Assembly: GCA_030550585.1 (NCBI GenBank)
Contig: JAUQPB010000004.1
Location: 99,883-163,882 of the forward strand
DNA from: Thermoproteota archaeon
GTDB lineage: Archaea > Thermoproteota > Thermoprotei_A > Sulfolobales > Ignisphaeraceae
Length of the DNA: 64,000 bases
Reading direction: 5' to 3'
The first letter of the stretch is position 1. Every line of letters starts with the position of its first letter. Position numbers and translations under genes: made by a program. This document shows, piece by piece, positions 1 to 8,628 of the stretch. A model generated the notes under the pieces. It had not been told where the DNA came from, did not search any database, and saw nothing but the letters and a program-made list of their open reading frames with translations.

Positions 1-282
1 TTCGCATTTGTGCCCAAGATTCTCAATGCTGGAGATTATGAAAGACTTGGATATGTTGTGCAAGAGCTTGCAGACTATCTAAACAATAAACTAGGTTTAA
101 ACATACCGACGTTCATTTTCATTTGGGAGGGGATAAAGATAACATATCGTGAAGATGTGCTTAGGATACCATGGTACATAACGGCATTAAATGTTGCAAG
201 AACTATATGGCCTCTTCTAGTCTTCTCAGCTATTATTGCAATACTGTATGTTTTAGTACTTAAAAAACGAGTTCTTAAATAA
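1..282 (+). CDS. C-terminal part of an unidentified membrane protein (5' end outside window)
   Basis: The reading frame is open from the first base of the window through position 282, so the gene starts upstream; the GTG at 10 is probably an internal valine. About 93 residues are visible: a soluble stretch with conserved-looking aromatic residues, then one hydrophobic helix near the C-terminus followed by a basic tail ending K-K-R-V-L-K. This suggests a C-terminal membrane anchor with the tail in the cytoplasm. I do not recognise the family. Confidence 0.55.
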   Translation, partial: FAFVPKILNAGDYERLGYVVQELADYLNNKLGLNIPTFIFIWEGIKITYREDVLRIPWYITALNVARTIWPLLVFSAIIAILYVLVLKKRVLK

Positions 283-285
283 GAA

Positions 286-300
286 TTGTTTTTATTTTTA
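286..300 (+). terminator. Oligo-T transcription terminator
   Basis: Two T-rich tracts follow immediately after the stop codon of the first gene. Archaeal RNA polymerase commonly terminates at such oligo-T runs without a hairpin. The next gene is on the other strand and converges here. Confidence 0.35.
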
Positions 301-357
301 TTGCCGCGCTGGCTTTATTGAAGCTGTGCTAGTAATTGCTTTGAAATATGGCTTTGT

Positions 358-1344
358 CTACCTGTATCCCATGGCTATAATTAGGGCTGCTGATATTAGT
401 GATGATAGCATGAATATTGTGTAAAGTGCTGCTACAAGCTCTTTTTCGCTTAGCCCGTTTCTTGCGAATCCTGTTACAAGTCTTACTAGTGTTATTGGCG
501 CTGATGGGTCTTTTGATGCGTGTATACAGCCTTTTTCATCTACATATGTTGGCCTCTTTACGCTTTCTTTTTGTAGGAATCCTCTTACAGATGCTATGTA
601 GTAGAAGCCGTTTATGAACATTGGGACCGAGGCCATTATGTAGTATAGCTCTAGTCTGTACTTCACTAGCATTAGGGGTATTGTTGCGCCTAGTATAAAT
701 GCCCCTGTGTTTCCATTGAATATCTTGGCTGGGTACACATTGAATAAGCTGTATACCAACACCGTTACTATCACTGTTAATAGGGGGAGGCAAGAAGCTA
801 TATCTGAGCCCGTCAGTAGCTTTGTTGCAAATGCGAATAGGTGTGTCGATAAAACGAATATGGGTAGGGTTCCATTATGCGTATCTATCATGTTTGCACC
901 ATTCTGATAAACCGTGAAGGCAGCTAGTAGAAGAAGTGGATAGAGAGTGGATATCCTGATGAAACCCGCCATTGGTATCCAAGGCCTCGGCTCATAGACG
1001 TGCAGCAACAGTATTGGGATGGCTGGGAGAATCCCAAGGACTATTTTCCACCTAGACTTAAGGTCTATCACATCGTCTGCTAAGCCAATTGCAAATGATA
1101 TTAGAATTGATGATAGAAAAGCCTCTAGGTATGTTAAATCAATATAGCCGTTGATGAGGAGAAGAGGAAACCCTGTTAATATGCCTGCTAGAACCCCGAA
1201 GCCACCTATGCATGGTATCTTCGGTCTGCTAATCTTGTGAACATCTGTGCATAGAATCCCAAGCTTCTTCTCAGCAACTATGGAGGCAATGGTTGCTAAA
1301 GCTGTTGCTAAACCTGTTGCAGCTAGCACATATAGCCACTCCAT
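358..1344 (-). CDS. UDP-GlcNAc:polyprenyl/dolichyl-phosphate GlcNAc-1-phosphate transferase (MraY/WecA/GPT family)
   Basis: A 328-residue multi-spanning protein of glycosyltransferase family 4, the usual length. It should transfer a phospho-sugar from a UDP-sugar to dolichyl phosphate, the first membrane step of archaeal N-glycosylation (AglH role). Visible family motifs: the substrate loop with D34-V-H-K and P-K-I-P near residues 34-44, the Mg-binding aspartate pair at 90-91 in A-D-D-V-I-D, and N-M-I-D-T-H-N-G near 151-158. About ten hydrophobic helices fill the rest. It stands alone between convergent and divergent neighbours. Family assignment is secure; the exact sugar is inferred. Confidence 0.85.
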   Translation of the reverse strand: MEWLYVLAATGLATALATIASIVAEKKLGILCTDVHKISRPKIPCIGGFGVLAGILTGFPLLLINGYIDLTYLEAFLSSILISFAIGLADDVIDLKSRWKIVLGILPAIPILLLHVYEPRPWIPMAGFIRISTLYPLLLLAAFTVYQNGANMIDTHNGTLPIFVLSTHLFAFATKLLTGSDIASCLPLLTVIVTVLVYSLFNVYPAKIFNGNTGAFILGATIPLMLVKYRLELYYIMASVPMFINGFYYIASVRGFLQKESVKRPTYVDEKGCIHASKDPSAPITLVRLVTGFARNGLSEKELVAALYTIFMLSSLISAALIIAMGYR

Positions 1345-1392
1345 ACTAATCAGCCATAATATGGATATGCACCCCTGAAATAAAAGCTGCTA

Positions 1393-1962
1393 CTATGTTG
1401 AGTGTATTGTAATAGTCTCTCCCCTTGTGGTAATCCTGCCTCTTTCAAGCTCATACAAAACTATTTTTGCTATCCAGTTTCTGTATAGCTCCACCTCAAT
1501 GAATGAGGGGGTAAAAGAGCCTCCTCCACCACCCCACACACCTGTGATGGAACCAGGGTTTATGTGTATAACACCAGATTCTACAGTTATAAATGGTGAG
1601 TGGGTATGACCTGAAACAAGTATTGATACACCCATGCTCTTGGCAATCATTGTCAAAGCACCTATATTGCCTCTAGGCCTAACCTGGTCACCATGGATAA
1701 CACCAATCTTTGTACCAAAAACATCTATAACCTCCTCCTCTGGAAGATCAAGGTAATCCATGTTGCCTTGAACAACATATGCCTTCCTCCCCAACCCCCT
1801 TACATAGTCTAGAACATCCTCGTCAACAACATCACCTGCATGAACAACAATGTCATATCTTCTATTCTTAAACAATTCTGTGAATTCTTTTGGAAACCAA
1901 TCTGCTCTCTCATGGATATGGCTATCAGACATCACCAATATCAAAACCTTCTCCATTTCCAT
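1393..1962 (-). CDS. YfcE/MJ0936-type metallophosphoesterase
   Basis: A small calcineurin-like phosphodiesterase (189 residues) that should hydrolyse phosphodiesters with two bound metals. Metal ligands are visible in order: D-S-H near the N-terminus, G-D-V-V-D, G-N-M-D, H-G-D and the closing G-H-T-H-S. I take the ATG at 1962 because a GAGGTG Shine-Dalgarno sits 6-7 bases before it; a GTG nine bases upstream is possible. It is transcribed away from the PadR gene. The physiological substrate is unknown. Confidence 0.85.
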   Translation of the reverse strand: MEMEKVLILVMSDSHIHERADWFPKEFTELFKNRRYDIVVHAGDVVDEDVLDYVRGLGRKAYVVQGNMDYLDLPEEEVIDVFGTKIGVIHGDQVRPRGNIGALTMIAKSMGVSILVSGHTHSPFITVESGVIHINPGSITGVWGGGGGSFTPSFIEVELYRNWIAKIVLYELERGRITTRGETITIHST

Positions 1963-2062
1963 TGCCACCACCTCATCACAACAAGTATCTCTGATAATCT
2001 GAATCCAATATAATTGTTTTAAATGTTTAATTCGTAATTCAATGTCCTTTCAAAGCAGAAGG

Positions 2063-2072
2063 ACTTTTAAAC
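2063..2072 (+). promoter_or_regulatory. TATA box of the PadR-ABC operon
   Basis: An A/T-rich element reading ACTTTTAAAC lies about 40 bases before the PadR ATG. With normal archaeal spacing, transcription would begin around 2092-2098, inside or just after the palindromic operator. Confidence 0.5.
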
Positions 2073-2077
2073 TCTCC

Positions 2078-2099
2078 AGATATATCTGCAGATATATCT
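2078..2099 (+). promoter_or_regulatory. Perfect palindromic operator upstream of padR-like gene
   Basis: A 22-bp perfect palindrome made of two copies of the self-complementary decamer AGATATATCT separated by GC. It lies between the TATA box and the start codon, over the expected transcription start. This is the classic arrangement for autorepression by a PadR-type dimer. The palindrome is seen directly; its binding protein is inferred from position. Confidence 0.7.
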
Positions 2100-2109
2100 A
2101 GTGATATCC

Positions 2110-2592
2110 ATGTTCAAGCCATCTCATAGAGAATTCGAGTTCAACACAGCTCTCATAATACTCTATACCCTTTCTAAGGGGCCTGCCCATGGCTATGAAA
2201 TTATGAGGAGGATTAGAGAGGAGTTCTATATTCATAAGAGCCCTGGTATTCTTTACCCATCGCTTAGAAGGCTTGTTTCTATGGGGTATATAGAGGTTGT
2301 TGGACAGAGTACAAGGGGTAGGAAGCTCTTTAGGGTGTATAGACTTACTGAGGAGGGTAAGAGGCTTCTCTCTAGCAACATGGACAGAGTTGAGCATATA
2401 AAGAGGTTTTCAAGGGGGATGAAAATCTTCGATGATTGTGGAGGGCATATGCTTAGAGAATCTATCTTTAGACTTGTAGAGGCTCTTCCCAATGCTACTA
2501 ACGATGATTTGGAGCTGCTAAGCAATATGATAAGTGCTTTTGTTAGGAACCTGGATGAGCTGAGAAACAGGATTCTTTCAAGAGGTGCATAG
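2110..2592 (+). CDS. PadR family transcriptional regulator
   Basis: A 160-residue winged-helix repressor with the PadR signature (hydrophobic helix, G-P-A-H-G-Y-E-I, then G-I-L-Y-P-S-L-R-R-L and the G-R-K wing). The C-terminal helices should dimerise. The ATG at 2110 fits the family N-terminus; a GTG at 2101 also exists. Two bases separate it from the ABC ATPase gene, so the three genes form one operon, probably controlled by this protein through the palindrome just upstream. PadR regulators next to drug-type ABC exporters usually respond to small hydrophobic ligands. Confidence 0.85.
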   Translation: MFKPSHREFEFNTALIILYTLSKGPAHGYEIMRRIREEFYIHKSPGILYPSLRRLVSMGYIEVVGQSTRGRKLFRVYRLTEEGKRLLSSNMDRVEHIKRFSRGMKIFDDCGGHMLRESIFRLVEALPNATNDDLELLSNMISAFVRNLDELRNRILSRGA

Positions 2593-2594
2593 AT

Positions 2595-3587
2595 ATGGAG
2601 TTCGACATAGTTGTTGAAAACCTTGTTAAGAGGTATGGGCCTGTAGAGGCTGTTAGAGGCATAAGCTTTCAGGTTAGAAGAGGAGAGATATTCGGGTTTC
2701 TAGGACCTAACGGAGCTGGGAAAACAACAACTATACATATTCTAGCAACTTTGCTAAAACCAACATCTGGGAAAGCGCTTGTAGCTGGCTATGATGTTGT
2801 TTCAGAGCCTGACAGAGTTAGAAAGAGCATTGGCATAGTTTTCCAGGATCCATCTCTAGACGATAATCTAACTGGCTATGAGAATCTGTATATACATGGG
2901 AGGCTCTACGGCCTAAATGGACAGAGTCTAAGGGAGAGGATCGAGGAGGCTCTAAAATTTGTTGAGCTATGGGATTTCAGAGACAGGTTAGTTAGAAGCT
3001 ATTCTGGTGGCATGAGGAGGAGACTGGAGATTGCTAGAGCAATGCTACACACACCCAGGATACTATTCCTAGACGAGCCAACAATAGGCCTTGATCCACA
3101 GACAAGGGCTCATATATGGGACTATATAAAGAGGTTGAACAGGGAGTATGGCACAACAGTTTTTCTAACGACACACTACATGGATGAGGCTGAAATGCTG
3201 TGTGATAGAATAGCTATTATAGACCATGGGAAGATAATTGCCATGGGAACAGCAGAGGAGCTGAAATCAATGGTGGGGTCAGATGTGGTGTATATCAAGC
3301 TTGGTAAACCAGATGCAGATATATGCTCAAAGCTATCGATAGCAAATGTGGAGAACTGCAAGATTGTTGAGGGTGGCACAGTTGCTCTACAGGTTAGGAA
3401 GGCGACAGAGGCTATACCAGCAATTCTGCTCCATCTAGATAGGCTAGAGGTGAAGGTTACAGAGGTTAGCTATAGAAGACCATCGCTAAACGATGTATTT
3501 ATCCACCTAACTGGCAGAGAGATGAGGGATTCTGAAGGTAGTTTTGTTGAAGTTGCTAGAATGATGCATAGAGCTAGGATGAGGTGA
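2595..3587 (+). CDS. ABC transporter ATP-binding protein (DrrA-like)
   Basis: A 330-residue ATPase for an ABC-2 type exporter. Walker A G-P-N-G-A-G-K-T-T lies at about 37-45, the signature S-G-G-M-R-R-R near 137, Walker B L-F-L-D-E-P near 158, and the switch histidine in T-T-H-Y-M-D-E. The extended C-terminus resembles the regulatory domain of the daunorubicin-resistance group. Its stop codon overlaps the permease start, so the two are translationally coupled. Confidence 0.9.
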   Translation: MEFDIVVENLVKRYGPVEAVRGISFQVRRGEIFGFLGPNGAGKTTTIHILATLLKPTSGKALVAGYDVVSEPDRVRKSIGIVFQDPSLDDNLTGYENLYIHGRLYGLNGQSLRERIEEALKFVELWDFRDRLVRSYSGGMRRRLEIARAMLHTPRILFLDEPTIGLDPQTRAHIWDYIKRLNREYGTTVFLTTHYMDEAEMLCDRIAIIDHGKIIAMGTAEELKSMVGSDVVYIKLGKPDADICSKLSIANVENCKIVEGGTVALQVRKATEAIPAILLHLDRLEVKVTEVSYRRPSLNDVFIHLTGREMRDSEGSFVEVARMMHRARMR

Positions 3588-4381
3588 TGGACATGATGGA
3601 ATCTATATATATAATGGTCTATAGACAGATAAAGAGGTTTGTTAGAGCAAGGTCTAGAATAGCAGGCACAATAATAAACAATGTCCTGTGGCTACTGTTC
3701 TTCGGCCTTGGCTGGGCATACACGCTAAGAGGACAGCAATTCCAAGTGCTATTCAAAGGCCTTGACTATCTAGCATTCTTGCTACCAGCAACATTTGCGA
3801 CATCGATATTCCAGGCAAGTTTCATGGGAGGGATTTCGGTGATCTGGGACAAACAATTTGGTTTCCTAAAGGAGGTTCTCGTGGCGCCAGCCCCAAGATC
3901 TCTTACAATACTTGGGAGGGCATTGGGAGACTCTGTTGTCTCGCTATTGAATGGATTGATAATGCTTGCAATGGGCTTTGCACTAACATCTAAGCTAAAT
4001 CCATTGGGGCTTCCAACAGCTCTTGCAATAGGGTTTGTAATGGCAGTTGGATTCACATCGATGGGGATAGCAATAGCCTCTTCAATGAGGAGTCCAGAGG
4101 GTTTCCAGCTAATTGTTGCAACAATTACCATGCCCATGACTCTGCTAAGCGGATCTATGTTCCCATTGAATATGACTCCACAGTGGATGCAGATACTGGC
4201 GCTAATTTCTCCACTAACATATGCTGTTGATCTATGCAGATACTACTTAACTGGGGTGTCATTTCTAGACATGGTCTATCCTTGGCTAACCCAAGAAGTT
4301 GAGATACTATTGTTAGTGACAACATCTATAATCTTGATGATCATAGCCATGAGGATGTTTGAAAAGACAACAATTGAGTAA
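3584..4381 (+). CDS. ABC-2 type transporter permease
   Basis: A 265-residue permease with about six membrane helices, the partner of the ATPase just upstream. The L-S-G-S-M-F-P segment near residue 190 and the region around L-T-Y-A-V-D are typical of ABC-2 drug/polysaccharide exporters. It begins at a GTG overlapping the ATPase stop; an ATG follows directly. The substrate is unknown, but PadR control suggests a toxic or signalling compound. Confidence 0.88.
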   Translation: MMDMMESIYIMVYRQIKRFVRARSRIAGTIINNVLWLLFFGLGWAYTLRGQQFQVLFKGLDYLAFLLPATFATSIFQASFMGGISVIWDKQFGFLKEVLVAPAPRSLTILGRALGDSVVSLLNGLIMLAMGFALTSKLNPLGLPTALAIGFVMAVGFTSMGIAIASSMRSPEGFQLIVATITMPMTLLSGSMFPLNMTPQWMQILALISPLTYAVDLCRYYLTGVSFLDMVYPWLTQEVEILLLVTTSIILMIIAMRMFEKTTIE

Positions 4382-4402
4382 ACCAAAGATCTAGAACGTT
4401 TT

Positions 4403-5002
4403 TCAGCTAAGCGACTTTATGTATTCGCTCACCCCCGACATAATCATTTCAACAGCGAATGAAGCTATGATTATCGACATGAATCTTCCTAGGCCATGTA
4501 TAAACGTTGTTCCAGCTAGCTTTGCTATCTCCTTAGATACTCTGAGAACTATATATGTTGCTACAAATGCTATGTATGAAGCTATCAATGTGTTTAGAAT
4601 TCCATAGAGCTTTGCAGATGTTATTAGAAGAGTCATTGTCCCTGGCCCAACAATGAGAGGCGTTGCTATTGGCACTATAATGTATGTTCCAACATCTATC
4701 TTCTCTGGCTTGTGCCCAGTTAGAAGAGTGTCTATAGCTGTTGCCATCAATACCACCCCTGCAGCCATTTTAAATGCTGGTATGCTTATACCGAAAAGCG
4801 AGAGTATGTATCCTCCAACCACAGCGAAAATGTTTAGCAGAATAAATATTGCTAGAGCGGCTTTGTCTATAAGCCTCTTGCTCTCCTCAGGCGATACAGT
4901 TGATATAACATCTAGAAGTGTTGGGATGGCTGCTAGAGGATCCATTATAGCGAATAGCTGAACAGATAACAAAGCTATTGTAGATGGCTCTATGGGGGGC
5001 AT
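4403..5002 (-). CDS. MarC family integral membrane protein
   Basis: A 199-residue protein with six hydrophobic helices and the MarC hallmark I-M-D-P-L-A-A-I-P near residue 20, plus P-I-A-T-P-L-I-V-G-P-G in the middle. MarC proteins are widespread and of uncertain function. A TATA-like ATATAAAG lies about 24 bp before the ATG, so the transcript is probably leaderless. Confidence 0.85.
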   Translation of the reverse strand: MPPIEPSTIALLSVQLFAIMDPLAAIPTLLDVISTVSPEESKRLIDKAALAIFILLNIFAVVGGYILSLFGISIPAFKMAAGVVLMATAIDTLLTGHKPEKIDVGTYIIVPIATPLIVGPGTMTLLITSAKLYGILNTLIASYIAFVATYIVLRVSKEIAKLAGTTFIHGLGRFMSIIIASFAVEMIMSGVSEYIKSLS

Positions 5003-5052
5003 TGCAAAAGCCTTTATATGGAGATCTTAGATAGAAAATCTAAAAAAGTTTC

Positions 5053-5216
5053 ATGGGTTTGCACATGGATAGAGCAATTCATTTGATTCTCTTTGCAGTT
5101 GCCTCTATAAGCATAGGGTCGGCATCTATATTCGTTAGAATCTCAAATGCTTCGCCAATTGCATGTGCCTTCTGGAGGCTTTCAATAGCATCTATCATAC
5201 TTGCTCTTCTACCAAC
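5053..5216 (+). pseudogene. Truncated EamA/DMT-family transporter (first ~55 codons only)
   Basis: The N-terminus of a drug/metabolite transporter is clear: a first helix with S-I-S-I-G-S-A-S-I-F-V-R, then S-P-I-A-C-A-F-W-R and the start of helix two. Homology stops abruptly near 5216 at A-L-L-P-T-G-K-E. After that the DNA encodes, in another frame, the truncated helical domain of the next gene. No remaining part of the transporter is visible elsewhere in the window. I read this as a recombination or integration junction that destroyed the transporter. Confidence 0.7.
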
Positions 5217-6488
5217 AGGCAAAGAAAGATATTGGCAGGACTGGCCAACGATATTGCGTATGTGGAGGAGAGGATTCAAAGTGACACCCGTTTCAAGAAC
5301 CTCCGACCACACCTATCTGACATACTCAATGCAATTCGCCAAGCCTCACAACAAAAAGTCTTGCAACAAACAATGCATAAACCTGTTGTAAAACCAGCTA
5401 TACAGGTGGAGACTCCGTCAAATCGTCTAATACCCTATCCTATAGAAAAATGTATTTCTACGTTTGTCGATGGTGCTAAGGACTGTCGCTCTATCGACTG
5501 CGTCTTGACAAAGCTTTCAACAGCTTTTCTATCTATAAGAGATTTCGTTGAAGCGTCCTTAGAGCCTGTAAGAGAGGATGAACTTGTAAAAATGTTTCTC
5601 TCCCACCCGGATGTCATGAGGGTTTTGTCTGGTCTAGGTGAAAACCTAGAATATGTGGAGGCGAAGATTAGCGTTGACATGAGATTTGATAATCTTAGAC
5701 TGTACCGGAACGAAATTCTAGATGCAATAAAAACGGCATACCAAATTTACGTGCCAACACAGAGATATGAAACATATGAAAGGCCTCCGACATGGCAGGT
5801 AGAGCGCATGGAGTATGCACTTACAAGCCAACCGCCTCCACCTAGGGATACCTCAGAGGATTACAGACCTAGCAGAGTCAGACACATACCAATTGCCAGA
5901 AAATATGAGGAGCGGAAAGAGCCAGATACAAGCCATATCAACAAGGGCTATGGAGAACCAGTGAAAACAGGCACAAAGCGAAGAATCTCTCTACCTAAGG
6001 TGGGTTTGTCAAAACTCTCCTATGTCCTTTGTGTGTTGCTCCTGCTGGCGCTTGGTTACATATTCATGAAAGTCCCTTGGATAATTTTCTACGGCGAACG
6101 GTACTACATAGGTAGTATAAAAACTACATCAGTACAGATAGCTGCATCTGGCTGGGACATGACATGGCTCTTCATAGAGTATTGGCGTACATTTAATATG
6201 CGCCCGCCTATGTTTATTGTGTACTTCATTGGCCTGCTCCTAGCGGTTATAGCATTTGTTGCAAAATCGACTGTCCTTTCAACGATATCAGGCTTGGCAA
6301 TGCTTATTGGGTGGTACGACTTCTACACGCACGCAACTGCGTACTATAGATTCTATGTCCAGTTAGTGGCGCTTCTTGGGCTAATCAATATTAAGGATGC
6401 AGCGCTTACAACGGGAACATACCTCGCCGGAATCCTATCATTCCTATATTTAGTGCTTGGAACATATTTAATACATAAAATGCGCTGA
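5163..6488 (+). CDS. Membrane protein with 1.5 copies of an unrecognised helical domain
   Basis: Unknown family. The frame opens at 5163 inside transporter-derived DNA; recognisable domain sequence begins near 5226, so the real start may be lost (a TTG near 5232 is an alternative). The first domain copy is N-truncated. A complete second copy follows from about residue 95: C-x-S-I-D-C, L-S-T-A-F, F-L-S-H-P-D-V-M, then M-R-F-D-N-L-R and A-I-K-x-A-Y-Q-I-Y. A proline/charged linker leads to about four membrane helices at the C-terminus. The same domain opens the 8629-10410 protein, so the two are paralogues of one island. Confidence 0.6.
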   Translation: MCLLEAFNSIYHTCSSTNRQRKILAGLANDIAYVEERIQSDTRFKNLRPHLSDILNAIRQASQQKVLQQTMHKPVVKPAIQVETPSNRLIPYPIEKCISTFVDGAKDCRSIDCVLTKLSTAFLSIRDFVEASLEPVREDELVKMFLSHPDVMRVLSGLGENLEYVEAKISVDMRFDNLRLYRNEILDAIKTAYQIYVPTQRYETYERPPTWQVERMEYALTSQPPPPRDTSEDYRPSRVRHIPIARKYEERKEPDTSHINKGYGEPVKTGTKRRISLPKVGLSKLSYVLCVLLLLALGYIFMKVPWIIFYGERYYIGSIKTTSVQIAASGWDMTWLFIEYWRTFNMRPPMFIVYFIGLLLAVIAFVAKSTVLSTISGLAMLIGWYDFYTHATAYYRFYVQLVALLGLINIKDAALTTGTYLAGILSFLYLVLGTYLIHKMR

Positions 6489-6531
6489 CAGAGTGGAATA
6501 GTGTGTGTATAGTGAGGTTTTAGTTAAGGGA

Positions 6532-7161
6532 TTAGTGCAGTAATGCTAGAGCTAGTGCTATGAGCGCCGCTATCATTGCTCCTATAGCTACCGGCTTTAG
6601 TAGCTTCCTGATTATTGACTTCTTTTCGACTCTCAGCTCTACCTCTACATTTCTATTAGCTATGACCACCTCTTCGGTGTGCCCGTCTACTGATAATCTT
6701 AGTATAGAGAACTTGGGCACCGGCATCGTTGCTGTGCCTTGCTCATCTGCTGTAAGCATTATCGTCTGTTTTCTCACTTTTTCTTCGCTTGGATATATTA
6801 TTGTGGCCTCTACCCTCGCATTTTTGTATGGTTTACCGTTTTTCAGCACCTTGATTGATGCTCTCACTGTTTCACTTGGTTTGGCTCCGAAAACTACTGA
6901 CAAGTTTTTCAGCATTTCTGCTAGCTCTTCTTCGCTAATGCCACGCTCTTTCACACTGGATTTTACCCTTAACTCAATGTTGCACCCTAGTATACTAAGG
7001 AGGTCACTTATGTCTTTGAACATCTCCGGCTTTTGATGTGCTACCACCGCTGATAAGTGTGCTAAGTAGTTCCTGAGAGTGTTTAAGTCTATTTTGTGTT
7101 CCACATAGTAATCTCTGAGGTTATAGAGCCACTCCACCATTAGTTCTTCAAAGACCTCCAC
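6532..7161 (-). CDS. Tail-anchored protein with a predicted beta-sandwich domain
   Basis: Unrecognised family. The N-terminal ~105 residues are helical and charged. Residues ~105-180 read like a carboxypeptidase-regulatory or Ig-like beta domain (V-R-A-S-I-K-V, G-K-P-Y-K-N-A-R-V, A-D-E-Q-G-T-A-T-M-P-V-P), a pattern common in surface or anchored proteins. One hydrophobic helix closes the protein, making it tail-anchored. It is last of three minus-strand genes and overlaps the previous one by 22 bases. Confidence 0.6.
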   Translation of the reverse strand: MEVFEELMVEWLYNLRDYYVEHKIDLNTLRNYLAHLSAVVAHQKPEMFKDISDLLSILGCNIELRVKSSVKERGISEEELAEMLKNLSVVFGAKPSETVRASIKVLKNGKPYKNARVEATIIYPSEEKVRKQTIMLTADEQGTATMPVPKFSILRLSVDGHTEEVVIANRNVEVELRVEKKSIIRKLLKPVAIGAMIAALIALALALLH

Positions 7162-7373
7162 ATATTTTCGTATACCACCAGAATATGTGCATTATCGTAT
7201 TCGTTTATCCATGTAACTACCCTTCTAGACAACCCAGCCCTTGGTGCTATAGAAACATACTTCCTGCTTATTTCTGTTAGCTTAGGGTTAAACCTATAGG
7301 CTAGAATATAGTGCATGTCTGTGTTAGCATCCATGTCTCTGCAAATTAGTTTAGGCTCTACTAGTATTTGCAA
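7140..7373 (-). CDS. Small hypothetical protein in island operon
   Basis: A 77-residue ORF starting at TTG 7373 (an ATG lies 12 codons in), six bases after the preceding gene and overlapping the next by 22 bases, which supports real translation. The sequence is soluble with a W-I-N-E-Y-D-N-A-H-I-L-V-V-Y segment suggesting an alpha/beta fold. I do not recognise it. Confidence 0.5.
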   Translation of the reverse strand: MQILVEPKLICRDMDANTDMHYILAYRFNPKLTEISRKYVSIAPRAGLSRRVVTWINEYDNAHILVVYENMWRSLKN

Positions 7374-7379
7374 CCACCT

Positions 7380-8375
7380 CTACGAAGATTTCTTCTTTGG
7401 CTTGACCAACTCTATTCCGAGCACCAAGAATATTAGTGCACCAAGGAGCCATCCTACAAGGAACAGCACGCCCTCTGCAATATTTCCGTATGTCCAGAAG
7501 TTTGTGAAGAGCCTGACTATACCTGAAATGATTAGGAATATTGAAAGCGCTATCAGTATTGCTCCGCCAGCTCTTCGAAGAGTGCTTGGTTTAGCTTGTT
7601 TAGATTTGGTTGTGTAACTTTCTGTATAATAGCTTTCATTGGTATGACTCTCTGTGTAGTAGTTTTTAACAGGAGGTATTGAACTTATTAGACGTTGTAC
7701 CTCGTTGGCAAGCATCGGCTCGCTTAGCAACCTCCTTTCGAATTCATTTACATCTACCGGTATCCCAAACTCTCGAATCGCATTTCTTATATCGTGTATG
7801 AATGAGTTGATTACACCTTGGGCACACTCTCGGAAGAGGCACCTCTCTCGAATTGTGGTAGCCAGTCTACTGGCAAACATCTTTACACAGTTATCGAAAC
7901 GCTCGGTTAGACACTCCTTTAGCCAAGTATCAAGTTCTACCGTTCCTCGCAACTCCTTTAATCCCATGACCTCCGCAACCTTGTCGGGCTCAAAGAAAGC
8001 CGGTGTTGTTTGTTGTGCGTCTCCGAGGAAGCTCCGCTTTGCAACAGATATAGCGTTGAATACCTCATTTCCTATAACGGGCAGAACCTCACTTTTAACA
8101 GCGTTTTCACCGCGAGACTCAATTGCATAAATCCTAGACTCCGGGTTCCCGCTTCCTATGAACACATATCTATGCATATCGAGAATCTGCAAATCCTCGG
8201 TAAGCTCACGCTCTATACAATCCTCTTTATAGAGCTCGAAGAACGTATCTAGGTTGGGGACAGAACGCTGAACATGCAGAACTAGGTCTCCCAATCTCTT
8301 AAACCCCTTCACAGCCCTCCCATCATATGCTGCAAGAACAGCCAACAAAAACATACGACGTGGGAGTCTACTCAC
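7380..8375 (-). CDS. Two-helix membrane-anchored hypothetical protein, island paralogue
   Basis: A 331-residue protein of unknown family, first gene of the minus-strand operon. Residues ~1-170 form a soluble domain. A helical stretch around 175-235 with R-L-L-S-E-P vaguely echoes the F-L-S-H-P motif of the plus-strand island proteins. A Tyr/Ser/Thr-rich linker precedes two membrane helices and a basic tail ending K-P-K-K-K-S-S. This two-helix tail is clearly related to the 74-residue protein at 10490-10714. A TATA element near 8420-8432 could drive it. The start is GTG. Confidence 0.6.
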   Translation of the reverse strand: MSRLPRRMFLLAVLAAYDGRAVKGFKRLGDLVLHVQRSVPNLDTFFELYKEDCIERELTEDLQILDMHRYVFIGSGNPESRIYAIESRGENAVKSEVLPVIGNEVFNAISVAKRSFLGDAQQTTPAFFEPDKVAEVMGLKELRGTVELDTWLKECLTERFDNCVKMFASRLATTIRERCLFRECAQGVINSFIHDIRNAIREFGIPVDVNEFERRLLSEPMLANEVQRLISSIPPVKNYYTESHTNESYYTESYTTKSKQAKPSTLRRAGGAILIALSIFLIISGIVRLFTNFWTYGNIAEGVLFLVGWLLGALIFLVLGIELVKPKKKSS

Positions 8376-8628
8376 ATCGCAGCACCTATATATTCGCTCT
8401 AATTACTACCCTACCTGCGGAAATATATAAATTTTTAGTTTTCTAACCAGTTCCGATAAAACAGTTAAAGAGATACAATACAAAAATCTATAGATGCATC
8501 TTAACCAAAAACCACAAGATAATGCTAAAGTTTAAGACGGTTCGTTTAGTTATGGTATCAAAATATGGCACTCTGATAGAATAAGATTTATAATTTCTTT
8601 CATTCTATTTTTACTATAGGCAGAGTCT

